A stretch of DNA of 64,000 bases from Polycyclovorans sp. GTDB lineage: Bacteria; Pseudomonadota; Gammaproteobacteria; Nevskiales; Nevskiaceae. Positions 35,144 through 44,320 of this stretch are shown in pieces. The stretch lies in contig PAKU01000028.1 in the NCBI GenBank assembly GCA_002706265.1, positions 23,878 through 87,877 on the forward strand, written 5' to 3'. The notes beneath the pieces are model-generated. The model saw nothing but the letters and a program-made list of their open reading frames with translations. It had not been told where the DNA came from and ran no database searches. The translations under genes were made by a program, and so were the position numbers. Each line of letters begins with the position of its first letter. Within the stretch, counting starts at the first letter, position 1.

Positions 35144-36372
35144 GATTGACCTCGCTGATCCACATGGGCTGCGCTGGCGGGGTCGAACCGGAACACACTG
35201 CACAGGTCCAGTCCGCTGTCGAGGGTGCCGCGCACCTCGGCTACCTGAGTCACGCGGCGCTCGCCACCGGGCAGGCGCGCGACCTGCACCATCAGGTGAA
35301 TGGCGCTGGCCACCTGGGCACGCAGGGTCACTTCGCTGCCCGAGAAGCCGGCAAAATTGGCCAGCAGTTCCAGCCGGTTCAGCGCGTCATCGAGCGAGTT
35401 GGCGTGCAGCGTGGTCATCGAGCCGTCGTGGCCGGTGTTCATGGCCTGCAACATGTCGAGCACCTCGTCGCCGCGCACCTCACCGACGATGATGCGGTCG
35501 GGCCGCATGCGCAGCGCGTTGCGCACCAGATCGCGGGCATTCACCGCGCGCTCGCCTTCAAGGTTGGGCGGCCGGGTTTCCAGGCGCACCACGTGGCGGT
35601 GTTCCAGCCGCAACTCCGCAGCGTCTTCAATGGTGATGACCCGCTCGGTCTGCGGGATCCACTGCGACAGCAAATTCAAGAACGTGGTCTTGCCCGAGCC
35701 GGTGCCGCCCACCACGATCAGGTTGGTGCGTTGCTGCACCCGCTCGCGCAGGTAGGCCAGCATCGCCGGGGTGGCGCTGCCGTAGCGCACCAGATCGGCC
35801 TCGGTGAGTGCCTGCTTGCGAAACTTGCGGATCGACAGGCAGGGCCCGTCCAGCGCAATCGGCGGAATGATGGCGTTGACGCGCGAGCCGTCCGGCAGGC
35901 GCGCATCCACCATCGGGGTTGACTCATCCACCCGGCGGCCCAGTGGCGCGAGGATGCGCTGAATCACCCGAATCACGTGCAGGTTGTCGGCAAAGCGCAC
36001 CGGCGCCACTTCCAGCACGCCATTGCGCTCCACGAACACCGTGTTGGGGCCGTTGACGACGATGTCATTCACCGTGTCGTCGTCGACCAGCGCCTGAATC
36101 GGCCCGAAGCCGGTCAGCTCGTCCTGGGCGTCGTGCACCAGCGCTTCGGACTCGCGCTGGTTCACCGCCAGGCGCTGCTCCACCACGAAGCGGCGCATCT
36201 GCTCGGCCACAAAACGTTCGGTCTTGGCCGCGTCCCACGCGTCGATGTCGAGGCTGCGCTCCTCGATCTGCTGGATCAGGTGGCGGTGAAAATTGCGCTT
36301 GATCTGCTGATACGCCTCCGACAGGCGAAAGCGTTCCAGCGTGGCGTCCGTGGCGGCGGTGGCGATGCCCAT
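35140..36372 (-). CDS. tadA: Tad pilus assembly ATPase TadA/CpaF
   Basis: Cytoplasmic secretion ATPase (type II/IV family) that powers Flp pilus polymerisation. 410 residues. Order: N-terminal helical domain, PAS-like N2 (GFGPIQALVDDDTVNDIVVNG), Walker A VGGTGSGKTTFL (about 217-228), Asp box VITIEDAAELRL, Walker B region RPDRIIVGEVRGDEVLDMLQ and His box MTTLHANS. Complete and apparently functional. Confidence 0.96.
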   Translation of the reverse strand: MGIATAATDATLERFRLSEAYQQIKRNFHRHLIQQIEERSLDIDAWDAAKTERFVAEQMRRFVVEQRLAVNQRESEALVHDAQDELTGFGPIQALVDDDTVNDIVVNGPNTVFVERNGVLEVAPVRFADNLHVIRVIQRILAPLGRRVDESTPMVDARLPDGSRVNAIIPPIALDGPCLSIRKFRKQALTEADLVRYGSATPAMLAYLRERVQQRTNLIVVGGTGSGKTTFLNLLSQWIPQTERVITIEDAAELRLEHRHVVRLETRPPNLEGERAVNARDLVRNALRMRPDRIIVGEVRGDEVLDMLQAMNTGHDGSMTTLHANSLDDALNRLELLANFAGFSGSEVTLRAQVASAIHLMVQVARLPGGERRVTQVAEVRGTLDSGLDLCSVFRFDPASAAHVDQRGQS

Positions 36373-36373
36373 G

Positions 36374-37585
36374 TCAGCTCATCCACCGTTTGAGCAGGCC
36401 GCCCTGGCCCCTGGGCGCACCCATCACCGGCTCACCGCTGCGCAGCACGCGCGCCAGCTCGTTGATGTCGGCCACGAAGGGATCCTTGGGAAACAGCTTG
36501 AACATCGGATCCCCGGTGTTCATCGACTGGATGCGCGCCGCCGGATCGCCGGTCAGCGTGCCGAGCAGCGGAATCTCCAGCAGCTCGGCGAGGTGCTCGG
36601 GCTCCAGCCCCAGCCGCCTCTGATAGGCATCGACCAGCAGGCCGATGCCCGGCAGCGACACGCCCTGCGTGTGCAGGGCGCGCAGCAGATGCCTGCTCTG
36701 CCGCGAGCGCAGTATCGACTGGTCGGCCAGCCAGACCAGCCGGTCAACCTGCGGCAGAACTTCGCTCAGCACCTCGCGACCGGCGTGGCCGTCGATGCCC
36801 AGCACGATGTCACTGAACAGGCCACGCAGAATGCCGATCAGCCGGCCCAGCATTTCCGGGTCCAGCTTTGGCGCACCCAGCAGGTCTTCAGGCAACGACA
36901 GTACGTAGAGGCCCGATTTGTGCCTGACGAAGGCGGTATCGATCAGCGTCTGGTCGCAGCGATACACGTCGCCCAGCGCATCGAGCACCGTGTAACCCAC
37001 CGTGAGATTGAGAAAGATGGCCGCCGCGCCCGCCGGCGAGGCGCAGTCGAACAGCAGCGTCCGCTGGCGCTCGCTGTCGCCGCGCTCCAGGCTCTGGAGC
37101 GCCAGAGCCAGATGGGCGGCGGTGAACCCGATGCCATCCAGCGGATGGCTCGACACCAGCGCGAACACCCGGCCCTGGTCTGCGGCCTTGGTGGTGGCCG
37201 CCGCCGGCGTCGATTGCGAACGCCGCAACAGCCGCGCCGCAGCCTGCGGCAGCGCCGCATCGTCGCGATGCATCACCCAGAAGTCGCGCGCGCCGGCGCG
37301 CATGGCCTGCAGCACCACATCGGGGTGCGGCTCACGGCCAACGGCCGCCACCGCCACGTCGGGCAGGCGCTCCAGCAACTGCTCCATCATCGCGCAGCGG
37401 GTTTCCACCTCGGCCACGTCCATCTCGAACAGCACCAGATCGGCCTTGGCAAGGCGGTCAAGCTGGTCGGTAAAGTCCGCCACGCTCACCACGCGCAGGG
37501 CCACGAACTCGACATCGACAATGGTGTGCTTCAGCCAGTTGGCGAAGGCCGGATCGGTGGCGACGAGGTACGCGGTGAATTTCAT
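36374..37585 (-). CDS. tadZ: Tad localisation protein TadZ/CpaE, atypical P-loop
   Basis: ParA/MinD-fold protein that places the Tad machine at the pole. 403 residues from ATG 37585 (MKFTAYLVATDP), with a receiver-like N-terminal domain (to about 130) and a MinD-like domain. Where the deviant Walker A KGGxGKT should be, the sequence is SSHPLDGIGFTAA: neither lysine is kept. The Walker A' aspartate (LLFDCASPAGAAAIFLN) remains. Non-canonical TadZ proteins are known, so it may bind nucleotide poorly and act as a scaffold. Confidence 0.88.
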   Translation of the reverse strand: MKFTAYLVATDPAFANWLKHTIVDVEFVALRVVSVADFTDQLDRLAKADLVLFEMDVAEVETRCAMMEQLLERLPDVAVAAVGREPHPDVVLQAMRAGARDFWVMHRDDAALPQAAARLLRRSQSTPAAATTKAADQGRVFALVSSHPLDGIGFTAAHLALALQSLERGDSERQRTLLFDCASPAGAAAIFLNLTVGYTVLDALGDVYRCDQTLIDTAFVRHKSGLYVLSLPEDLLGAPKLDPEMLGRLIGILRGLFSDIVLGIDGHAGREVLSEVLPQVDRLVWLADQSILRSRQSRHLLRALHTQGVSLPGIGLLVDAYQRRLGLEPEHLAELLEIPLLGTLTGDPAARIQSMNTGDPMFKLFPKDPFVADINELARVLRSGEPVMGAPRGQGGLLKRWMS

Positions 37586-37589
37586 GGGG

Positions 37590-39050
37590 TCAGTTGCTGA
37601 AGCCGGTCGAGAAATCGCCGGTCTCCAGAAACAGCGTCTCCACCGCAGAAGGATTGCGGCGGCGCTCACGTTCGCCCGGCAGCTTCGGCAACTGTGCCTG
37701 ACGCGCCAGCGGTCGCACCAGGTGCGGGGTCACCACCATGATCAGCTCACGCGCTTCGCGGCCCACCCGCGAGGAGCGGAAAAACGCCCCCAGAATCGGG
37801 ATGTCGCCCAGAAACGGCACCTTGTCGATGTTGTCTTCGGTGCTCGAACTGATCAGGCCGCTTATGACGAAGCTCTCGCCATCGCCCAGCTCGATGGTGG
37901 TGTCGGTGCGCCGCACCCGCAGCCCCGGCGTCAGCACGCCGCCGATCTGCACCGCGTTGCTGAAGTCGAGATCACTCACCTCGGGCGCCACCTTCAGCGA
38001 AATACGGTCGCGCGACAGCACCGTGGGCGTGAGCGACAGGCGCACCCCGAACTCGCGGAACTGCACGCTGATGCTGCCCGCCGCCGAGCCGCCCTGATTC
38101 ACCGGCACCGGAAATTCACCGCCGACCAGATAACTGGCGGTCTGCCCGCTGGTGGCCAGCAGTGAAGGCTCGGCCAGCACCTGCGCCAGCCCCTTGCGCT
38201 CCAGCATGCTGAGCACGCCGCCAATCCGCCGCGAGGGATCACCAATCAACAGATTGAAGGCCTCGCCCAGCGGCACGGCGGGGTTCTCGAAACTGGGCAC
38301 CGTGGGCACCGAGCCGGGCGCCGAGACGCCGATCTCGGTGTTGGGCACCAGGCCGCCGCCGCCGATCTTGCCGAAGTTGAAGCCAAACTGCTGGGCGCTG
38401 CGCCGGCTCACGTCGGCAATTTTCACCTCGGTCAACACCTGGGTTTCCAGCTCGATCTGGCTTGAATCTGCCACCGGGGCCTCGGCGCCCGCCTGTGCCT
38501 GCTGCCGCGCGCGGCGATGCGCCGCCAGATTCGGCAGCCGGCCCGACAGGCCCTGCGCGGGGCGAATCACCGCATCGCGCAGTTCAGGGTCCATGGGCGC
38601 TGCGGCCGCGGCCGGGTCGCGCGGCGGCACCACGTTCACCCGGTACTGGGTGGGCTGGCCGCGGGCATCACGCCACAGCAGCAGGCTGGTCACGCCCAGC
38701 GACTTGCCGGCAATCAGCAACTGCTGCCGGTTCACCAGGTTGACATCGGCAATGGCGGGGTCGCCCACGGCAACCCGCGCCACCGCCCCCAGCTCACGGA
38801 AGAAGCGGTGCGTGCCGCGCTCGACCACCAGCACCTCGGCATTGGCCGCGTCGTCCTGCAGTGCCGCGGGCGGCGTGCCGGTGGCCTGGCTCCAGGCGGG
38901 CGCCGTCACGGCCAGCAGCAGTGCCGCAAGCAACGAGCGCGACGACTGCGACCACCGCCACGCCGTGCTGCCGCTGGCGCGCGACGCGTGGGTACGCCCC
39001 TGCGCGAACGCCGGGACCAGGGGAAAGGCGGGCTGTTGACGACGGTTCAT
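37590..39050 (-). CDS. cpaC: Tad outer-membrane secretin RcpA/CpaC
   Basis: Outer-membrane channel through which the Flp pilus emerges. 486 residues with a long basic N-terminus, signal peptide (SLLAALLLAVTAPAWSQA), pilus-assembly N-domain (GTHRFFRELGAVARVAVGDP, IADVNLVNRQQLLIAGKSLG) and secretin domain (VLAEPSLLATSGQTASYLVGG, PVPVNQGG; ending FVISGLISSSTEDNIDKVPF, LGDIPILGAFFRSS). It is coupled to cpaB by an ATGA overlap. Confidence 0.94.
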   Translation of the reverse strand: MNRRQQPAFPLVPAFAQGRTHASRASGSTAWRWSQSSRSLLAALLLAVTAPAWSQATGTPPAALQDDAANAEVLVVERGTHRFFRELGAVARVAVGDPAIADVNLVNRQQLLIAGKSLGVTSLLLWRDARGQPTQYRVNVVPPRDPAAAAAPMDPELRDAVIRPAQGLSGRLPNLAAHRRARQQAQAGAEAPVADSSQIELETQVLTEVKIADVSRRSAQQFGFNFGKIGGGGLVPNTEIGVSAPGSVPTVPSFENPAVPLGEAFNLLIGDPSRRIGGVLSMLERKGLAQVLAEPSLLATSGQTASYLVGGEFPVPVNQGGSAAGSISVQFREFGVRLSLTPTVLSRDRISLKVAPEVSDLDFSNAVQIGGVLTPGLRVRRTDTTIELGDGESFVISGLISSSTEDNIDKVPFLGDIPILGAFFRSSRVGREARELIMVVTPHLVRPLARQAQLPKLPGERERRRNPSAVETLFLETGDFSTGFSN

Positions 39051-39988
39051 GGGCGCACCCGGATCACTTCGTTCGCACGAATAATTTCAACGCTGGGCCG
39101 CGGCGGCGCGGCGCGCACCGCTGCGGGCGGGGGTTTGATACGGCCCAACTCTTCAAGCGAAACCACCTGGTCGGGCACCTTGGCGTCGGCCTGGGCCTGC
39201 ACCGCCTCGGCGGTCATCGGCAGGCCGGCTTCGGTGGTTTCGTCACCTCCGGCCACCGCCTCGGGGCGCTGGCCGCGCAACGCCAGCCGCAGCTCACCGA
39301 CGCTCATGCCCAGCATCACGCGGGTCACGTCGGCCTCGGGCACGGCCAGCACGGCGGTGCGGGTGCGGCGCCGTGCGTTCTTTTCGTCGGCCCCTTCTTC
39401 CAGGCCGTCGGGGCGGTCGACAATGCGGTCTTCATAGGCCAGCACCCGCGTCTTGGGCAGCAGGATGCGCGCCTGCGATTTCTCGACCCCGCCGCCGCTG
39501 CGCAGGTACACCAGCAAGTCGACAAAGTCGCCCGGTCGAACGAAGTCACCCACGGCGACCACGTCGTTGACCTCCATCGACAGCGCCACGTGGGCATCTG
39601 GAATGACCATGGCCAACTGGTTGGTGCGGCCAAAATACCGCTCGGTGATGGGCGCGCCGGCATCGACATCGACCAGCGGAATGCGGCCGACCACCTTGTC
39701 GAGGTCGGTGAAGTAGCGGGCCGGGGTGACCGGCATGGGCAGCAGCGCCACCGCTTCGCGGGTCACCGGCTGGTTGGCCGCCAGCGGGGCAATGGCCACC
39801 ACCGCCAGCGTGGTCGGGGTCTGCTGTGAGGCCGCCCGGTCACGCTGGGCGCGCTGCGCCTCGGCCTCGGCCCGCGCCGCTTCGGCGTCGGCGGTGGTGG
39901 CGCGGTAACTCAGCGCCACCGCAATGCCCAGCAGCACGGCCAGAATGGCCAGTACCGCTGCAGCAATTTTCATCGTGTTCTGGTTCAT
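39047..39988 (-). CDS. cpaB: Flp pilus assembly protein CpaB/RcpC
   Basis: Periplasmic SAF-domain component of the Tad system. 313 residues from ATG 39988 (MNQNTMKIAAAVLAILAVLL, transmembrane anchor), with a coiled, Ala/Glu-rich linker, the SAF domain (VVAIAPLAANQPVTREAVAL) and the RcpC/CpaB domain (ALSMEVNDVVAVGDFVRPGD). A low-complexity inter-gene stretch of 200 bp lies before it, so it may have its own promoter apart from flp-tadV. Confidence 0.9.
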   Translation of the reverse strand: MNQNTMKIAAAVLAILAVLLGIAVALSYRATTADAEAARAEAEAQRAQRDRAASQQTPTTLAVVAIAPLAANQPVTREAVALLPMPVTPARYFTDLDKVVGRIPLVDVDAGAPITERYFGRTNQLAMVIPDAHVALSMEVNDVVAVGDFVRPGDFVDLLVYLRSGGGVEKSQARILLPKTRVLAYEDRIVDRPDGLEEGADEKNARRRTRTAVLAVPEADVTRVMLGMSVGELRLALRGQRPEAVAGGDETTEAGLPMTAEAVQAQADAKVPDQVVSLEELGRIKPPPAAVRAAPPRPSVEIIRANEVIRVRP

Positions 39989-40188
39989 AGCGTCCCTGAC
40001 TCCTGCGCGCCCGAAGGCGCATGTGAGATGCGTGCAACAACCCCTGCGCCCGGCCATTGCGCCAACGGCAACATGCGTCACGCCAACGGCGAAGTGAAGC
40101 GCGCCAACATGGCGAGGCCGTGAACCCCGCCGACACCACCGCTGCCGGCCGCTGCCGGCCGCCGGCCTGGTCCTGCGGGGCTGCCCGG

Positions 40189-40626
40189 TCAGGTCAACCC
40201 CAGCCCGTCCTGATCACGCACCACCGCCACCGCAAACCCCAGCACAATCCACGGCGCCACCGGCAGTCGCAACCCCTTCCAGCCGGCCCGCACCCAGATG
40301 AGGCTGAGCAGACCAAAGGCCGCCATGGCCACCAGGGTGGCCACCAGCGCCACCGGCACCCCGAACATCAGCCCTAGTATGGCGGCGAACTTGGCATCAC
40401 CCGCGCCCACGTGGCCCAGGCGGTAGCCCCACAACCAGGGCGCCATCGCCAGCGCCATGCCGCCCAGCGCACTGGGCCACGCCGCGCCAAACAGACCGGC
40501 CTGGGTGACCATGACCGCCAGAGCGGCCACCACCAGGCCGGGCAACAACACAATGTTGGGAATACGCCGGGTGCTCAGGTCGCACCACGCGACCGCAACC
40601 GCCCAGAAGAGTACGCCCAGCATCAT
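40189..40626 (-). CDS. tadV: Prepilin peptidase TadV/CpaA
   Basis: Integral membrane aspartyl protease that matures the Flp prepilin. 145 residues, the short single-domain form. Catalytic aspartates are in WCDLSTRRIPN and GAGDAKF; about five transmembrane helices. Either of two tandem ATGs (40626 or 40623) can be the start. Confidence 0.92.
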   Translation of the reverse strand: MMLGVLFWAVAVAWCDLSTRRIPNIVLLPGLVVAALAVMVTQAGLFGAAWPSALGGMALAMAPWLWGYRLGHVGAGDAKFAAILGLMFGVPVALVATLVAMAAFGLLSLIWVRAGWKGLRLPVAPWIVLGFAVAVVRDQDGLGLT

Positions 40627-40732
40627 GGTGTGGCCCGGTGTGCATGGAGGAGGTTGGCCGTCAGGGGCCAGGGTCGGTCAAGCAAACCCGCTCAACCGAA
40701 CCTGACACCGCGTTGGCTCTCAACCACTGCCA

Positions 40733-40915
40733 TCAAGGGTTAGTGGCAGCGTTAGTAACCGCAGAATTGGCAGTTTCGAAAAGATTATCAAGGCCACCAC
40801 CTAGCGCAATCATCACAGTGATAATCGCCACCGCAATCAACCCAATAATCAGCCCATACTCGACCGCACTGGCACCTTCTTCATCCATCAAAAACGCTTT
40901 GATCTGTTCCAACAT
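40733..40915 (-). CDS. flp: Flp/Fap-type major pilin
   Basis: Small pilin of 60 residues from ATG 40915, preceded by a strong AAGGAG. A short leader (MLEQIKAFLMDEEG) precedes the processing and hydrophobic region ASAVEYGLIIGLIAVAIITV with the Glu-Tyr pair typical of Flp pilins. The frame is open further upstream, but without homology. It heads the Tad locus; only one flp copy is present. Confidence 0.95.
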   Translation of the reverse strand: MLEQIKAFLMDEEGASAVEYGLIIGLIAVAIITVMIALGGGLDNLFETANSAVTNAATNP

Positions 40916-41363
40916 GACACGCTCCTTTGCAAGTGGCGCCAGGCGTCTGCCGGGCCTGTGATGATCTTCAATGGCGGCCAGGGTGAAGTCAAAGCCGTTC
41001 GTGCGGGCCAACACCACCGCTCACTGGCATATGGGCATTTTCCTACACGGGTGGGCCGCGCCTGCACCCCGCACAGGCCCCTGCCGCGGGCCGGCGCGCA
41101 CGCGGGGGCACGGCGCGGCAAGATGATCGCGCCCCTCAACTTCGCCAAACCGGCCGACCCATGGATCAACCTTCTGTCACCCACGCTGGCCCGGCATCTG
41201 CCCGGTGGCGTGCCCCCGACCGCCGCTGCGCCCACCGCCTTGCGAGGGCAACCGGTCGCTGCCCGCACCGCGCCGCGCTGGGGCAGCCGTTGACGGCGCC
41301 TGGCAGGGCGTGCCCTGCGCGTGACGGACCCTTGCCCTGGCCGGCGGCCGGCCGGGCCGGGTC
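40916..41363. other. Intergenic region between flp and apaH
   Basis: About 450 bases between divergent flp and apaH. No credible gene. It must hold both promoters; I see no convincing sigma-70 or sigma-54 hexamers. The apaH side is very GC-rich (proline and arginine codons in every frame). Confidence 0.5.
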
Positions 41364-42185
41364 ATGACCCGCATCTTCGCCGTGGGCGACCTGCAAGGGG
41401 AACGCCGCGCCTTCGCAGCGCTGCTGGATCAGCTTGATTTCGACCCCGGCGCCGACCGGCTGATTCTGCTGGGCGATCTGGTGAACCGCGGGCACGACTC
41501 CCTGGGCACCCTGCGCGCGGTGCGGGCCCTGGGCGCCGCCGCCACCGTGCTGCTGGGCAACCATGACCTGCACCTGCTGGCCGCCGCCCGCAGCGGCCGA
41601 CTCAACCGCAAAGATTCGCTGCACGACATTCTTGACGCCCATGACCGCGAGGATTTGCTGTGCTGGTTGCGGCATCAACGGCTGGCCTATCGCGAGCCCA
41701 TCACCGGCACCTTGTGCGTGCATGCTGGCGTGGCGGTGGACTGGACCGTGGACGACGCGCTGCGGCATGCCGCCGAAGTGGAGGCCGCACTGCGCAGTGA
41801 CGACCCCGGAACGCTGCTCGACGCGCTGTACGGCAACGAGCCGGATGTGTGGTCAGACCAACTCGTCGGCGTGGCGCGTTGGCGTTACATCGTCAACGCC
41901 TTCACGCGGCAGCGGATGGTGTATGCCGATGGCCGTCTCGAGTTTCGCCACAAACTGGCGCCCTACCCCGCGCCCGACGGCCTGCTGCCGTGGTTCGCGC
42001 ACCCGGCGCGCGCCAGCCGCGACACGCCCATCGTCTTCGGCCACTGGTCAACGCTGGGCAAAATCGACTGGCCCGAGGCCAGCGTGCGCGGGCTGGACAC
42101 CGGCTGCGTGTGGGGCGGGCCGCTCACCGCCATCGAGTTGATCAGCGGCGAGGTGGTTCAAACGCCCTGCCGCGCGGGCCACTGA
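41364..42185 (+). CDS. apaH: Symmetrical bis(5'-nucleosyl)-tetraphosphatase
   Basis: Hydrolyses Ap4A to two ADP; member of the PPP metallophosphatase family. 273 residues, normal. Metal-binding motifs GDLQG (8-12), GDLVNRG (about 36-42) and GNHDLH (about 66-71) are intact. In many gammaproteobacteria apaH follows rsmA (with apaG between); here it is 12.4 kb away on the same strand and apaG is not in the window. Confidence 0.96.
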   Translation: MTRIFAVGDLQGERRAFAALLDQLDFDPGADRLILLGDLVNRGHDSLGTLRAVRALGAAATVLLGNHDLHLLAAARSGRLNRKDSLHDILDAHDREDLLCWLRHQRLAYREPITGTLCVHAGVAVDWTVDDALRHAAEVEAALRSDDPGTLLDALYGNEPDVWSDQLVGVARWRYIVNAFTRQRMVYADGRLEFRHKLAPYPAPDGLLPWFAHPARASRDTPIVFGHWSTLGKIDWPEASVRGLDTGCVWGGPLTAIELISGEVVQTPCRAGH

Positions 42186-42203
42186 GTGGGGTGCGCGGCA
42201 CGG

Positions 42204-43985
42204 TCACGGCCCGGCCGCCACCACGCGGTAAAGACGCCAGTCGGTCGCCGGGTCGTCGTCCCAGGCCACGGGGACGAGCCAGTCGGGAACATCGCCATCG
42301 CGCACGCGCGCCGCCAGGCTGGGCGCCGCCTCGGTGCCCCGCAGCGCGGGCTGAATGCGCGAGCACCCCAGCAGGTAGTCAATGCCGCGCCGCTCGACGA
42401 TGGCCTTGGCGCGGGCGGCCGCAGCATCGTCGTCTGACCAGGCGCGGTACACGTCGAGAATGCCCTGAACGTTGTGGTGATACGGGCCGGCAACGCTGCG
42501 GTGGTGGGTGAGGTAGAGCAATTCTGGCGCGTCAAACACCGGCACCAGCACGGTGGCAGGCGGCAGCCGGTTCAGAGCGGGGGCAATGGCGGGCAGTGCG
42601 CACTCCGGGCGTTCAGCCGGAGCTTCGGTGCCCTGCCAGAACAACAGCCCCAGCACCAGCAGCATCTGCAGCACGGGCAGCAAGATCAGCGCCAGCCCGG
42701 CCATCTGTTCCCGCAGGGCCAGCGAGGCATCGACCACCCCGTTGACGAAGATGCGGAACTGCGTCAATCCCAGCCCCAGGGTCAGCGCCGCGACCACGGT
42801 GCCGGCGGCCCCCATGCGCAGGTGCCAAACGCCCAGCAGGCCATAGGCCAGCGCCATGAGCGCCAGCACCGCCAGCGACCCCCGTCGCGTGCGCCACGCC
42901 GCCCAACCGCCAAGGGCCGCCGCGGCCCACGGCATCATCAGATACGCCACCCATTGGTGCGGCGTCTGCGCCGACTGCAGCTCTTTGATGCTGTTCCACC
43001 ACAGCACTTTCATCTCGTGCGGAATCAGGCCGGCCGGGCCGTGCAGGGCGCCGGGAACGCCCAGCAGCCAGCCTGCAGCGGCCGCCGCTGCGGCACCGGC
43101 CAGAATGCCCGTGGCGCGGTGCGGCGCAACACCCCTTGCGGCCAGCGCGTCTGCAAGCATGAGCAACACCGCCAGCAGCGCCGCAAACACCAGCCACGCC
43201 AGGCTGATGTGGTCCAGCGCCCATGCGCCGTAGCCGGGCGGCGGCGGGTCGACCCACCACCCCAGCGCCACCACCGCCAACAGGCCCGCGGCCACCGGGG
43301 TGAGGCTCGGCGTGGGCGCGGCCGACTCCAGCTTCAGCACCGCGCGTACCGCCGCGAATCCGGCGACCAGCGGCATGGTTTCGGGCGAAATCCACAGCGC
43401 CAGACCCAGCAGCCCGCCGCCAAGGGCATCTGGCCAGGCGTGACGCGCCGGCGGCAGCGGGCGCAAAAAACACGCCGCTGCCGCCGCAACCGGCACCAGC
43501 ATGAAAATGTGATGGGTGATCTGGTCGAGGCGGCCATAACCCAGCAGCGGAATGCTGGTGGCCAGGGTGAGCATGGACACCAGCGCCGCCCGGTGGCTGG
43601 CATGCAGCGCCACGGCCAGGGCGACCAGCACCGACAGCAACAGCATCGACACCATGGTGACGCCCACCCCCGCCCAGAGCAGCGCGGGGCGCTGCGGCAG
43701 GCCCGCCGCGACCAGCGGGCGATGCACCTGCCACACCGTCCATGAATGGGGAAGCGACCAGTGCACCCAGTTGCCCTGGGGCGCGTTGTCGCGCGCCACA
43801 AAATGCAACCCTGTCTGCGGATCGTGATCTTCGAGCAGCACCAACTTGTAAAAACTGTCCGGGTTGGGCAGCCGCGCGTCGGCCACCGCATCCAGGCCAA
43901 TGCTGAAGCCGGTGCGCACCAAGGCCACCGCCATCACCAATACGGCAGCCAGCAGAATTCTGTTTCGTGTCCAGACGACGTTCAT
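42204..43985 (-). CDS. Polytopic membrane protein, GT-C glycosyltransferase-like
   Basis: 593 residues with about twelve hydrophobic helices and a soluble C-terminal tail. The first extracellular loop after TM1 has the acidic DARLPNPDSFYKLVLLEDHD, reminiscent of the metal-binding Asp loop of GT-C enzymes (PglB/STT3, ArnT). The tail holds LLYLTHHRSVAGPYHHN and ends RLYRVVAAGP. Neighbouring genes for a GT2 and a GT87-like protein on the other strand support a role in surface glycan or lipid-linked sugar transfer. No specific family name is certain. Confidence 0.6.
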   Translation of the reverse strand: MNVVWTRNRILLAAVLVMAVALVRTGFSIGLDAVADARLPNPDSFYKLVLLEDHDPQTGLHFVARDNAPQGNWVHWSLPHSWTVWQVHRPLVAAGLPQRPALLWAGVGVTMVSMLLLSVLVALAVALHASHRAALVSMLTLATSIPLLGYGRLDQITHHIFMLVPVAAAAACFLRPLPPARHAWPDALGGGLLGLALWISPETMPLVAGFAAVRAVLKLESAAPTPSLTPVAAGLLAVVALGWWVDPPPPGYGAWALDHISLAWLVFAALLAVLLMLADALAARGVAPHRATGILAGAAAAAAAGWLLGVPGALHGPAGLIPHEMKVLWWNSIKELQSAQTPHQWVAYLMMPWAAAALGGWAAWRTRRGSLAVLALMALAYGLLGVWHLRMGAAGTVVAALTLGLGLTQFRIFVNGVVDASLALREQMAGLALILLPVLQMLLVLGLLFWQGTEAPAERPECALPAIAPALNRLPPATVLVPVFDAPELLYLTHHRSVAGPYHHNVQGILDVYRAWSDDDAAAARAKAIVERRGIDYLLGCSRIQPALRGTEAAPSLAARVRDGDVPDWLVPVAWDDDPATDWRLYRVVAAGP

Positions 43986-44320
43986 GGCGCTGTGCGGGCA
44001 ATGGGGCGTACAAGCCTAGCGGGATTCACCGCGCCGTCGCCGCCGCTAATCGGGCCCGCCGCCGCGCGTGGCGGCGGGCGCCGCCGCATCACTCAAAACG
44101 CCCCATCGCTCGTGTAATAGTGCCGCTCGTCATGCATGAACACGGGCACGCCTTTGCGCGCTTTGCGAGGGTCGGCACGCGGCGTCGCGTCTCTGCGCGC
44201 CGGGGGCTGGCGTGGCGCGGCCATGGTGGGCGCGTGCCTTGCCTTGCCTTGCCTCGCGGGCACCGGAGGCGGCCTGCTGTTCAATCACCTCACCGCGCGT
44301 CGTTAGGTCTATCGCCCGTC
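43986..44320. other. Intergenic region between divergent membrane and GT2 genes
   Basis: 335 bases with a possible small minus-strand ORF (44093-44227) and a tandem TTGCC-type repeat near 44237-44253. It must contain the promoters of both flanking genes; none is obvious. Confidence 0.45.
44093..44227 (-). CDS. Possible small basic protein (44 aa)
   Basis: Frame from ATG 44227 reading MAAPRQPPARRDATPR and ending GVPVFMHDERHYYTSDGAF. The final segment does not look like random GC-rich translation, and codon third positions are mostly G/C, but no family is recognised and a ribosome-binding site is not obvious. The frame can extend to 44284 through a low-complexity repeat. Confidence 0.28.
   Translation of the reverse strand, partial: TMAAPRQPPARRDATPRADPRKARKGVPVFMHDERHYYTSDGAF

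Noticed and set aside
40960..41040. Sigma-54 promoter for flp
   Set aside because: A GG-N10-GC-like spacing can be found, but neither half matches the conserved TGGCAC and TTGC blocks.
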